From Apoda limacodes (lineage: Eukaryota; Arthropoda; Insecta; Lepidoptera; Limacodidae), in NCBI GenBank assembly GCA_946406115.1, contig OX291551.1:2356001-2420000 (forward strand): a stretch of DNA of 64,000 bases. Reading direction: 5' to 3'. The first letter of the stretch is position 1. Each line of letters starts with the position of its first letter. Below are positions 10,493 to 20,121 of the stretch, piece after piece. The position numbers were made by a program, and so were the translations under genes. Below the pieces are notes generated by a model, which saw only the letters and a list, made by a program, of their open reading frames with translations, was not told the origin of the DNA and ran no database searches.

Positions 10493-12031
10493 ATGGCCGA
10501 CAGTTTACATGGAGGTAACTCTGTGGAAAAAAGGCGACGACGAGCCTTTTCCTCGACTGAAAAAACAATGATATGGAACATGTATCAATCTATGAGGAGT
10601 TCCATGGAATCCCCTTCAAACAATGACGTCATGAAAGCTGTTGCATCATCTATGGGTGTTCATTGGATGTCCATCTATAGAATTCTGAAAGAGAAAGAAA
10701 CTAAAAATGTTTTAAATTCACCCAAAAAAACAAGAAAACGTACTTTCATTGTAGACACAATCGACGACTTAACTAAATGTGCTATAAGAAGAAAAGTTCA
10801 CGATTTATTTTCCCGAAATGAGATACCGACATTGGACAAAATAATGAATTCAATAAATGAAGATGGTACTTTGGGGACATTCAAAAGATCAACACTTCAT
10901 AAAATCCTTAAAATGATTGGATTTAGGTACATTAAAAGATGCAGGAACAGCTTATTGATTGATCGTGACGACATATTTTTTTGGCGGAGGAATTATTTGC
11001 GGACAATGAAAATGGCAAGAGAAGAAAAGAAAAAAATATATTATTTGGATGAGACTTGGCTCAATGAAGGCCATACTACTACAAACGTATGGACTGATAC
11101 AAATGTGAAAAATAAACGCGACGCATTCCTTGATGGCCTGACAACTGGATTAAAAAATCCTTCCGGTAAGTTCTTTAACATAATTCCATTGTTAAAACTG
11201 TCTTTGTCATTAATGCAATTCTTTGAAAAGGTTTGAATGTACCTGAGCGATCCTTAATTGGCGGCACTTATTGTTTGTTATGTTATCTTAAACTGTGTGA
11301 GCGTTAACTTTGTATCAGATCATTCAATACAATTTTTTATTGTTCCAGGAAAAGGAAAAAGGTTAATAATTACTCATATTGGAAGTGATGATGGATTTGT
11401 AGAAGGGGGCTTACACGTGTTCGAGTCAAAAAAGCAAGGAGATTACCATCAAGATATGAATGCCGAAGTGTTTGAGAATTGGTTCAAAAATATTCTTGAA
11501 AAGTTACATGATAATTGTATTATTGTAATGGACAACGCTTCGTACCACTCAAGAAAAGTAGAGCAAATTCCGACTGAAAAAAATAAAAAACAAGAGATAA
11601 TTAATTGGTTGAAAGAAAAACAAATCCCCTTTCAGGATGATTTATTAAAACGAGAGCTACTGAATATCGTAAAAAATCATAAGGAGCAGTACGAGGCGCG
11701 TGTCGTAGACGAAATGGCGAAAGCTAAAAATAAAACTGTGGTACGACTTCCGCCGTATCACTGCGAATTAAATCCGATAGAGTTGATCTGGGCTCAAGTT
11801 AAAGGACATGTCGCATCCCGCAACAAAACATACAAGATGGCAGAATTAAAAATGTTATTAAACAACTCAATTCAAAATATTGACGCTGCAAAATGGAAAA
11901 AATGCATAAAACATGTCGAAGAGATAGTAGAACCGAAAATGAATGCCATGGACAGAAATGTGGAAACAATGACCGAAACATTCATAATAAACGTGGGAAG
12001 TGACAGCGACAGTAGTGATACGTCGGAATAA
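10493..12031 (+). CDS. DDE transposase, Tc1/mariner superfamily, DD82E type (two exons: 10,493-11,165 and 11,349-12,031)
   Basis: Cuts and re-inserts the surrounding element at TA sites in the nucleus. The spliced product is 451 residues. Residues about 15-150 are basic and helix-rich and fit two helix-turn-helix DNA-binding units (SSTEKTMIWNMYQS...; KRSTLHKILKMIGFRY). The catalytic core follows: first Asp in YYLDETW (residue 186), second Asp in VMDNASYH (286), Glu in ELNPIELIW (369), with 82 residues between the last two. The C-terminus is acidic (GSDSDSSDTSE). The ATG at 10,493 was chosen because the frame upstream of it lacks another ATG. Without splicing the frame would stop at 11,236, after the first Asp only. 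I see no stop or frameshift in either exon. Function is inferred from motifs; activity is untested. Confidence 0.9.
11166..11348 (+). other. Intron of the DD82E transposase
   Basis: 183 bp, with a strong donor GGTAAGTTC and a pyrimidine-rich acceptor TTTTTTATTGTTCCAG. Joining after the first base of a Gly codon keeps the frame (…NPSG then KGKRLIITHIG…), and the joined region reads like a continuous mariner-type core. The intron lies between the first and second catalytic Asp, so only spliced mRNA can encode an active enzyme. Confidence 0.85.
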
Positions 12032-12275
12032 TTTAATTAATTGTATATGTTAAACTATTTAAATATACATAATTTTATTTTAAAACATTGTCTTAATATT
12101 TTTCTTTCTTTCTCTAAGTTCAATACAAAATACTTAAGTGGTTTTAGTGCTTACTATTGAGCGCACAAAATCATCGCATATGAACACACCTTAACTTTTT
12201 ATCAGTATAGTTGACGCCCACTCACCTTTTTGTGTCCTTATCTTTTGTAAGGGATTGTGCGACAGAGACAATGCT

Positions 12276-12305
12276 CTATTAACTCGTTTCGGTGGATAGA
12301 GTATA
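12276..12305 (-). repeat. Right terminal inverted repeat plus TA target site
   Basis: Exact reverse complement of the left arm, ending GGTGGATAGAGTA then TA. No mismatch between the two arms over 28 bases, which suggests a young insertion or selection on the ends. Confidence 0.95.
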
Positions 12306-12331
12306 GTATAAGTTTTTGTGATGTTGTAACT

Positions 12332-12453
12332 CTACTATCGCGTTCGCGTATTCATTAAAAGTGCTATGAGAAGAAAACCACCACAAAACTCGTCCGCTAG
12401 GAGTACTCCTTCGTTTACATACATTTATTTCGTTGACACGAACGCGATAGTGG
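12332..12453. repeat. Short element bounded by 15-17 bp inverted repeats
   Basis: CTACTATCGCGTTCGCG at the left and CACGAACGCGATAGTGG at the right are inverted copies with one or two mismatches, 122 bp overall. It sits 27 bp from the transposon end. It may be a very small MITE or a stem-loop; no sister copy was found here. Confidence 0.4.
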
Positions 12454-13500
12454 AATTTTTATTTAACACTAGGCATACAGGCAAATCTTACATATTTAAT
12501 TTCAGCTATGTATACATAACATATATATTTTAACATATAACGTAAATATAGCAACGCAAAAAAACCGGAAACGCTGTAAAAACAAACATTTGAGATTATC
12601 AAAAAAAAAATATATAAAGACATACAGCTCCTTATTTTGAAGTTTGTATTTTTATTATGTAACATTATATATACATTATATCTAAACTGTACGACGTGTG
12701 ACTGCTACCCTATTTCCGTGGGTCACAGAAATTTCACTCGTTTTTTCATAGTAATTGAATCGGCAATTATTGTATTGACATGGAGGTGCGGTGATATGCG
12801 TTTATTCTTTTAGAATAAATTCAATTGTAATTCTTATAATATTCTTATAACTTATTCGTCTGTATTTTACAGAGAATAATTAACTTTTTCATTCGTTTAA
12901 ATATCAAGAGTTCTGTAGTCAACTAGAAAGTCCGTCTGTCTGTCCGCAGCTTAGCTCAGAGACTATTATTACTAGAAACTTACAATGTCATGGATATACA
13001 CATTAATCAAGACGAAAAAGTGGTAAAATGGTGATGATTTTTTCTCGTCTATACCATAGCGTGTAGTGTCGTGGGATAGGTCGTTAAAACATTGTGTATA
13101 GTGTCGTTGTCGTGGGATAGGTCGTTCAATAATACTGCGGGATCCGTTTCGTTTCGTTATCGAAATAGCGTTAAAATGCAAATTTTGTTGGTGCCAAGTG
13201 TATATGTATGCCAAGTATTGGCCCCAATATATGTGCAAAACCTACGGCATGTAGTATATACATAAAACGAAAACCACAGATAAGTAGGCTCTACAAGATT
13301 TGAGTAACTTATAAAATGTACCGAACTTAAGAATAAAATGTTTTGTACATATCGTAATAAAATTTGTTGTACGAATGCAATGAGGATCAATGAGGCTTTT
13401 AGTTTTGAATGTAGTATATAAGTCCTAGAAAAATCAAAAATATTGGTATATTTTATTTTGTCATACGACCAAAAATGAGCTAGTAGTATTCAAATTAATG
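12454..13500. other. AT-rich stretch; one short local duplication
   Basis: No gene recognised. Near 13,055-13,125 the word GTCGTGGGATAGGTCGTT occurs twice, 50 bp apart. Confidence 0.5.
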
Positions 13501-13660
13501 CGTTGAAAGACGAGTTGCCGCGGCGCAGAGTGCGTGACGTCATCTTACTCATCGGCCGCCAGTTAACCGTTGGCAGTATCAAAGCGCGCAGTGTTATGAT
13601 TGATTCACGGACCTAAAAAAGAATTAAGTGACCAATTTGTGCACGGTTCAACTTTGTAAC

Positions 13661-13756
13661 CATGAATAAATATTGTATAGTGCCGAAATGTACAAACACA
13701 AATTAAAACGCCAAGAAAACTATTTTTTTGCGTGCCAAACGCTACGCTATGTTTGC
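13661..13756 (+). pseudogene. Start of a THAP-domain protein (fragment)
   Basis: An ATG in good context (GTAACCATGA) opens MNKYCIVPKCTNTN, which fits the first strand and first CxxxxC pair of a THAP zinc-finger DNA-binding domain. A TAA follows, then the same frame goes on with AKKTIFLRAKR, also THAP-like, before it runs into the facing SWIM remnant at about 13,738. The GC-rich 13,505-13,640 upstream, with a TGACGTCA word at 13,535, looks like its former promoter or leader. THAP domains are DNA-binding and common in P-element-type transposases and other element proteins. Only about 30 residues remain, so the assignment is moderate. Confidence 0.45.
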
Positions 13757-14474
13757 AGCCTCCCTTTTGGGCAGCACAGTCATGACAATCCACGCTCAAA
13801 ACTATCTTCTTTTTTTCATCACACCTAAATATGCAACAATAAGCTTTACTTCTTATCCAATGTTCAGGCGTTATTTTTGCTTTAACTGTACAGACATGCC
13901 CTAACCTTTGGACTTGGCCAAATCTCACAGCATCAACAATAATAAGTATAAATAAACTAAATTGAAATAAATGTGCAAACCTAAAAGTACCTAGGTATCC
14001 TAACAATATATGTATACTCATTATTCACAGTGAAGTTTGGTTTTATAGTCACTGATAAATTAAAACCGGCCAAGGGCGTGTCGGACTCGCGCATAAGGGG
14101 CTCCGTACCATTATCTATAAAAACGACAAAAAAAATACGTTTGTTGTATGGAGTCCAGCTTAAATATTTTTAATTCTCTTGAGAGAGAAGTTATTATAAT
14201 AGGTCCAAAAATCTAAATCGCTAAATTTGTGTTTTCTTTACGTTTTGAAGCCTGGAGATTCGTTTGCAATCATGTTCAGAGTTATGTTTGTGTGCGTGTA
14301 TGTATGTATGTATGTTAGCTTTTTTTTGCCCCTCGATTTCTCCGAAACACGGATCTCAGCACTGGTAAACTTCGAATGATTACGTAGGTATTCAAATACC
14401 ATAAAAGAATCCACTTTCGGAAGGTTATCTGATAGAGCTTGTACAAAACCAGCTTCAACTTTATTAATACTCAT
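13735..14474 (-). pseudogene. SWIM zinc-finger protein remnant of a lepidopteran repeat-borne family
   Basis: Two collinear pieces lie in one minus-strand frame. The first (14,474 to about 14,335) reads NKVEAGFVQALSDNLPKVDS then FMVFEYLRNHSKFTSAEIR. The second (about 13,930 to 13,738) reads AVRFGQVQRLGHVCTVKAKI then TPEHWIRSKAYC and VDCHDCAAQKGGCKH. The last part is a SWIM-type zinc-binding pattern (CxxC...CKH). I recall insect proteins with this order (K-F-T-S-A-E-V-R block, V-x-A-K-x-x-P-E-H block, SWIM), often followed by a YqaJ-type recombinase domain; that domain is absent here. The 400 bp between the pieces holds an S1 SINE-like insertion. The gene is dead. Confidence 0.6.
14067..14175 (+). 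mobile_element. SINE-like S1 fragment inside the SWIM remnant
   Basis: GGCCAAGGGCGTGTCGGACT, CCGTACCATTATCTATAAAA and GTTTGTTGTATGG identify the 5' third of S1. It lies between the two pieces of the SWIM pseudogene, so it arrived after or during that gene's decay. Confidence 0.65.
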
Positions 14475-14479
14475 AATGT

Positions 14480-15124
14480 GTAGGTATTGGTTTTATAGTA
14501 TTTATCACAAATTTACACTCTTAATATGTATCGACACTTTATTTAGGTACATATGGCGTCTCAGCTCCGTCGAATCGTGACCGACTTGTGAATGAGTGCA
14601 CGAGCGCGCAGTCCGTTCAAGCACGATGACGTCACACGTAATCGCGGCGCATTGGCTTTTAGCGGCATGGAAGACTTATTTTATTATTTAATATCTCTGT
14701 AAGTAATGGTCCGATTTTAATAATTCAAAAAGATATACCATTCTTATGTTATAAAGAACAACACAGGTACTAATTCTAGTTTTAACTGTACTGATCCTCA
14801 TTGGAGAAGTAAAAATTTCGTACAAATCCCATTTGAAAATTACTAAGATGAAGTTGTTAGTGGACGTAGATGGAACATTCCAAGTCAGAGACCGACACTA
14901 AGTTAAGTGGTCGGTCGTTTGAACGCTTAACCCAATATCGGTTTAATTCCCGCATTGATCTATTTTAGGTTACTATCAACTAGTTTAGGCCTAAATTTGC
15001 CGCAAGATTCCTCACCGGCTATGGGAAGATATTTTTTGAGTAATCCCTAAAAGATCCGAGCGTAAATAAGGATAAATAAACTTTCTGGATGTTTTGTGTA
15101 GTTTCTTGTATTCAAATTTATTTT
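14480..15124. other. Stretch without recognised gene
   Basis: Positions 14,570-14,660 are GC-rich and contain a TGACGTCA word at about 14,629, similar in flavour to 13,505-13,545 on the other side of the THAP/SWIM remnants. Positions 14,895-14,955 weakly resemble a tRNA-derived SINE head (GGTTTAATTCCCGC) but do not fold convincingly. Confidence 0.4.
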
Positions 15125-15770
15125 GAACTAGCTGTCTCGGCGAATGTTGTTTCTTTTTTTAAAACAACTGCCGCACGAACCTATTGTGAAAGGGTTGTAC
15201 TAATTCAAAAACCTTTCCCGGCGTGTGCATAACAACTTACTAAAATTTCATTACAATCCGCTTACCCTTATTGCGCGAGTCAGACTCGCACTTGACCCTG
15301 TTTCATTCGCACTTGACCTTTTTTTTCTTTCTAAGAAACTTTCCCTGGCGTGTGCATAACTACTTACCAAAATTTCTTTGCAATCGGTTTACCCTTATTG
15401 CGCGAGTCCGACTCGCACTTGACCCTTTCAGGAAATCCCTTCTTATCGGTTGCCTACGTCATACAAAGAACACAGCCTCCAAATTTCAGGTTTGAGACAT
15501 TCTAATTTCAAAGAGTATTTGCTTATGTTTTTAAGTGAGTTCAACCTTTTTTGAATAAAATCGGCTTGAGTTTTCAAACATGTGTCAAAATAAAATGTCA
15601 TTTAAATCAAAAGCACTAAGGAATATTTATTGATATCAACTTCGAAGCAAATCGCCGCCAAAATAACTTTCTACCCCTTTTTAACCCCGTTAGGTGATGA
15701 ATTTCAATAAAGTACGAAACACGTCTTCCATCAATTCTGTTAAAAAAGGGTTATTTATAAATAAGGTTAT
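15125..15770 (+). mobile_element. Dispersed retroelement-like repeat of family K, copy 1
   Basis: Shares blocks in order with 52,610-53,515: CGGCGAATGTTGTTTCTTTT, AAAGGGTTGTACTAATTCA, CCCGGCGTGTGCATAACAAC, TTACCCTTATTGCGCGAGTC, TCATACAAAGAACACA, GGCTTGAGTTTTCAAACATG, and GAAACACGTCTTCCATCAAT. A segment of about 100 bp is repeated inside it (15,215-15,300 and 15,340-15,425). I associate such sequences with 3' regions of lepidopteran non-LTR elements or their SINEs. Confidence 0.6.
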
Positions 15771-15872
15771 TTATTTATTTATTGCAAGATTTCACCAAAT
15801 TTTTGCTTATTAGCTTAAGCCTGGGGGCTTAAATAATATTATTTAGCACAAATGATAAGCTTGAGATTTACC

Positions 15873-15873
15873 A

Positions 15874-15904
<31 letters not shown>

Positions 15905-15906
15905 AT
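15873..15906. repeat. 7-bp tandem repeat (TTACCGG)
   Basis: Four consecutive TTACCGG units followed by TTAATG. It is not the TTAGG insect telomere repeat. Confidence 0.85.
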
Positions 15907-17150
15907 GATTTTTATCTTTTAATCGTTTTTTCCAGAATAAAAATTTGCACGAGAAATAGATTTATTTACGCTTTTTGTCCATTATGTGACATAATTTATA
16001 TGTTCGAAACCGTTGAGTATGTCTGCACGTCTGTCTGTCTGTAGCCGCAAACATGACGCGACAATGGCAACCCTTACGCAAAAACATTGATTTATGGAAT
16101 TTTGACAATGTTACATCAATGACTACAAATATATTGATGCGGTTTGACATTGCACCTTAACACAAAGGGCTTTAGGTTATTTTTGTACTACGATAATACT
16201 AGTTAATTTTGCAGCGGTATTTGACTTTATTTATCTATTATTATAGTTTCGTTGTCGCTCCCACAGTTTATGTAGCATAGATTTGGGACAGCATGCGTGG
16301 CGAATGCGACATCTCAATTTAACGTTATTGTGTTCCTACACAATGCCACCCTGTGTGTCTGTCTGTATATAGAATAGATAAATTACCGCAATTCCGTATA
16401 CGCGCCCTTCGATATCTCCCAAACATGTATGTATGTTTTGTTTTTCTAATGTCAGATGCTTTCTATCTGCGATTTATTGAGAAAAGAATAGAGTTCTTTC
16501 AATTTCTTATTAATACAAATGTTGCTTTTATTCAGGAAGTTGATTAAAACTATGTTATATTCGTCATTTCGACAGTCGATGGTAATGATTGTAATGACGA
16601 ATTAGAACTGATGTAGGTATACACTTTTGAGCTCTCCAAAATTATCTTTTCATCTCTTCAGCACCAAATGGGTGGTTTTGCTGTTCGAAACAGTGTGCAA
16701 AATCGAGTTTTGTTGCGAACATGAGACAAAGTAATGCAACGTTCGAATATTAGGTACCTTTTGGAATTTTGCGATACTGAAAAATAATAACGGGATGATT
16801 GGTTCAGAAACAAATTTATTTCAATGAAAAGCAGAACAACATTGCATTTTCTCATTGTTGACGTACTTAATATACATGATTAATAATACCTTCTAATAAT
16901 CAATAGCGTTTATTTAAAAAAAATATGCTTTGTTACCGATAAAAGTGTAATAGAGTAAATTTCTGAGCGCACGTCTAAAAAAAGAAAGCGAAATAGCGCG
17001 AAACATATAGTTATTTTAACCTTAGATTTATTTATTTACGTATATATTGGTTTTTGATGAATGACTCGAGTTACGAAAATAATTATTTAACACAAGAAGA
17101 AGAAGAGCTAAGACAACAAAAAGTTTTTTACCAGAGGAGTCACGTAAAAA
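15907..17150. other. Stretch without recognised gene
   Basis: AT-rich. A hydrophilic open frame at 17,054-17,236 begins MMNDSSYENNYLTQEEEE and runs into family F copy 2. It is not recognised, has no homologue upstream of family F copy 1, and may be a chance frame or a captured exon. Confidence 0.35.
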
Positions 17151-17156
17151 ATATCT

Positions 17157-17545
17157 TAAAGCATAATTGGCGACTTTCAAAAGGTGCTAATGTTAAAAAA
17201 AAAGTTAGTACCTACCTATTGTTTATTTTTTGGTAGAAGCAGAGTATAGTTAGCAGCATTTGTAAATTAGGATAAACTTATTGCCTAATATGGCCTTCAA
17301 TGTGTTCCTTGACTAAGACCTATTTTTTCGTGGTAAAGATGAAAAGTTGTATGTTTCACACGAGAGCAAATTATTTTAGGTCTCGTGCCTTTAAATCCCT
17401 CGCTGCGCTCAATAATCTCTTGCTTTGCTACTCTCATGATTCAATTCTAGACTACTTCGCTAGCTCGAGATTTAAAGTTGGCACTCTTCACAAAAAACAA
17501 CTTTGCCCACTTGTTAAACAAATAACTATTATTTAAACCAAGGCC
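17157..17545 (+). mobile_element. Dispersed repeat of family F, copy 2
   Basis: Same orientation and block order as 8,907-9,300; homology starts near GGCGACTTTCAAAAGGTGC and ends near CCCACTTGTTAAAC. Small insertions and deletions separate the blocks. No coding content is shared. Confidence 0.65.
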
Positions 17546-17686
17546 TAAAGAATATTTCTACAGGTTCACAATTTTGTAAGACGAGCAGGCTAGAAAATCG
17601 ACAAAGTTTCTCTTCAAAAAAAAAAAAAGTCTAAGTTAAATTTGTACTTACTTTTAAACATATACCAACTATATCAGGTTATATAA

Positions 17687-17688
<2 letters not shown>

Positions 17689-17724
<36 letters not shown>

Positions 17725-17785
17725 TTATACCTACAACATGTTAGGTAAATGGTGTACTTATATATACAACATGTTAGGTAAATGG
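17689..17785. repeat. (AT)n run plus two copies of a 22-bp word; left arm of a distant inverted pair
   Basis: An (AT) run to about 17,722 is followed by ACAACATGTTAGGTAAATGG at 17,733 and again at 17,766. The reverse complement occurs at 19,630-19,653, also beside an (AT)/(GT) run on its outer side. Confidence 0.8.
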
Positions 17786-18672
17786 TTTATTCTCCCGTTA
17801 CGTACGTGTGCACCATGTATCATTTGATGCTATGCCGATGTCAGAAGGTGAAAATTGTGAACTGTGTAAATTGACCAATTTCCATACAAACGAAATCAAT
17901 GTTACTTATTTTTTGCACAACCCTAATTTTCAATTAAATATGACTTATGCGCCACGGCACAAAAATCTCTTCGGTAGCCTTAAATTCCGTGAACAAAGAT
18001 AGGTCTGTGTCCTGCAGTGGGGACACATAGAAACAGGCAAATCCACATAAATTACTTGCTTAGCAACAGATATACTCTGTTAGTACACGAAAATTCGTAA
18101 ATTAATTTTCGAGAACCCTTCATAATTTATAAAAGAGACAAAAAATTTGCATCTCTGGTGGTCAGAGTAATACCCCGATAATTAGGGTACCTTTGTCAGC
18201 TTTATTTGACCTTATTCAAAAATACTAACGCCTAAGTTTAGTTCTTTACTGATTATAATGACTTTTTGCACTGAGATGAATGAAGTAAAAGTAGGATTGA
18301 ATTGTTTGGCGTAATTAGTGGTTGGTTACTTGAAAAGAAATTAAATCATAGTATTTATGGATAGTTATGTCTAATAATAAAATTAGTTTGTTTTCGACTA
18401 AATTTGAATTGTTGTTATCTGTAGGCATCAAAATAATATTTTTTTAAGATGAATAGTAGTTATTAAAGTTATTAGAAGGTATTTCATAATATCGCAAAAT
18501 CGCATACATTACTTGAGTACACAAAATATAGAACCCTTCATAATTTTATTTATGAATGAGAGAAAAATCTTGCTACTACTTTTAATTTTACTAGTGTGTG
18601 AGTATGTTGAGTGTATGTGTGAGTGATAGTTGAGACACACTCATAGAGTTGGGCCGCTGAGGGGCAAACATT
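17786..18672. other. Stretch without recognised gene
   Basis: Nothing recognised. Open frame 17,808-18,002 is unsupported. Lies inside the 1.85-kb interval bounded by the 24-bp inverted pair. Confidence 0.4.
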
Positions 18673-19057
18673 TTAAGAGGATACACTTCGCGGCGCCTCG
18701 CAGCGTGCTTCATACAAACGAATTTCTCACTTATTTTTCACACTTGCTGATCAAACACCACGAAATTTTGAAGACGTGTTCTAGTAATAAATATCTAGGT
18801 CTGCAGTGTGCCAGTTTTCTATCGAATTTTATATTTCAAAAGTTATACAGGATTCTAGTTTTTCATACATATAGTTTAAAAAAGATTTCTAGTTAATAGA
18901 AACTTTTACAAGATTTTGGATAAATGACAGATCTAGTATTTGGCTTGGGATTATGAATAAGTAATTTCACAGTGATTGATCACTAAATGTAAAAAACAAA
19001 TGAGAAATTCGTTTGTATGAAGCCCGCTGCGAGGCGCCGCGAAGTGTATCCTCTTAA
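18673..19057. mobile_element. MITE with about 55-bp inverted ends flanked by TTAA
   Basis: The 377-bp element (18,677-19,053) lies between TTAA tetranucleotides. The left arm starts GAGGATACACTTCGCGGCG and the right arm ends CGCGAAGTGTATCCTC. The arms pair over about 55 bases, including CATACAAACGAATTTCTCA. It has no open frame and would depend on a transposase in trans. TTAA duplication is characteristic of piggyBac-type transposases, though the arms lack the usual CCC start. A truncated reverse-oriented sister lies at 53,838-54,160. Confidence 0.85.
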
Positions 19058-19998
19058 GGTAATAATTTAGTCTCTCAGTTCACACAACATACTTTTTCTT
19101 ATTGTTCAAATTTAAGACATGAGAACCTACCTAGTCGTTATCACAGTTACTGTCGACCGTCAATAGTTTGAAAATAAGAACAGACTTTTTTGATTTTACG
19201 TATTAATACGTAAGATAATAAGTTAGTCATAAATTATGTGTTGAAATCTAAAATTGTTATTCAATAATTAATTTAAAACCAAATATCATATTTAAATCAA
19301 AAATAAAAACGATAAAAATAAAATAAGAATTGCAGAATTGATTTATCGCTTCGCCAGAATGACAGTAGGTAGAAATAAAGTGATTAGAACCATCTATCTG
19401 TATTTTTATTCTTTCGCCTTGTATTTTGTGTTCAACGGTCATAGTAATATACAGCTGATTTTATCATAATTATGAATGAAATCAGCTGTTTCAGGGCTAT
19501 CGCTCTACCGTTTTAGGTACAAAAGGAAATTTGCTGATTGTTGGGAAATCTGAACATTTACTCGACTTCAGGATATTTTTCCGAACATCTACAAACCAAC
19601 CCTTATCTACCACTTCCGGCTGTATACATCATTTACCTAACATGTTGTATATACTATATATATATATATATATCTGTGTGTGTGTGAGAGAGCTAGTTTA
19701 AAAATAAACTACTTCTTAATCAGTCGAGAATCATCGATGCACATATACCTATACAAGTTCTGAGCATTAAAAAAACTAGCTAAAGATCGCAAATGTCATT
19801 TTAGAATTAATTTAGTAGATAAGATAATTAAATTTATACGAACAACAATGACTTAGGTAGGTAGGTGTATATGGACATAAAAATAACAATAAAAGTTTTT
19901 ATTGATCAACCTCTTCTTTTGACAAATAAATTTGATTTTTATGGATACTGGATTTTAACATGCACTGCATACCAACTGGATATTTAGAAAAATTCCAT
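19058..19998. other. AT-rich stretch; right arm of the distant inverted pair
   Basis: Positions 19,630-19,653 are the exact reverse complement of 17,761-17,784 (24 bp), followed by an (AT)/(GT)/(GA) microsatellite to about 19,690. Nothing else recognised. Confidence 0.6.
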
Positions 19999-20121
19999 GT
20001 TTTTTTATACTAGGTGGCAAAGAAGCTTGTGGACGCTTGCAATTGGGCTACGGTGACCGCTTACCATCAGGCGAACCGTAAGCTTGGTGCAAGGTGGCAA
20101 CAACTTAGTGATAAAAAAAAA
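19999..20121. mobile_element. Two LINE-A 3' tails fused head to head
   Basis: On the left, TTTTTTATACTAGGTGGCAA AGAAGCTTG reads as a minus-strand LINE-A tail. From about 20,035, CTACGGTGACCGCTTACCAT and CAGGCGAACCGTAAGCTTG read as a plus-strand tail ending in TTAGTGATAAAAAAAAA. The two give a poly-T to poly-A bounded inverted unit. Confidence 0.65.

Larger units (their letters stand above)
10191..12305 (+). mobile_element. Complete Tc1/mariner-superfamily transposon with DD82E transposase (Sailor-like)
   Basis: A 2,111-bp element (10,193-12,303) lies between TA dinucleotides. Its ends are perfect 28-bp inverted repeats, each beginning TACTCTATCCACCGAAACG. Inside is one transposase gene in two exons, about 300 bp of 5' leader and about 270 bp of 3' sequence. 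TA duplication, inverted ends and a DDE transposase define the IS630/Tc1/mariner superfamily. The spacing of 82 residues between the second and third catalytic residues matches the group known as Sailor (DD82E), a name I give from memory. Nothing in the element is visibly broken, which contrasts with every other coding element in the window. Confidence 0.92.

Noticed and set aside
11799..11981. Minus-strand 60-codon frame inside the transposase
   Set aside because: Antisense shadow of the intact DD82E transposase exon 2.
12459..12665. Hydrophobic minus-strand frame as a small membrane protein
   Set aside because: AT-rich sequence readily gives Phe/Ile/Tyr-rich frames; no supporting start, splice site or homologue.
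14895..14955. tRNA gene or tRNA-derived SINE head
   Set aside because: A B-box-like word is present but no A box at correct spacing and no acceptor stem can be formed.
15873..15906. Telomere-like repeat
   Set aside because: The unit is TTACCGG, not TTAGG, and there are only four copies in an interior position.
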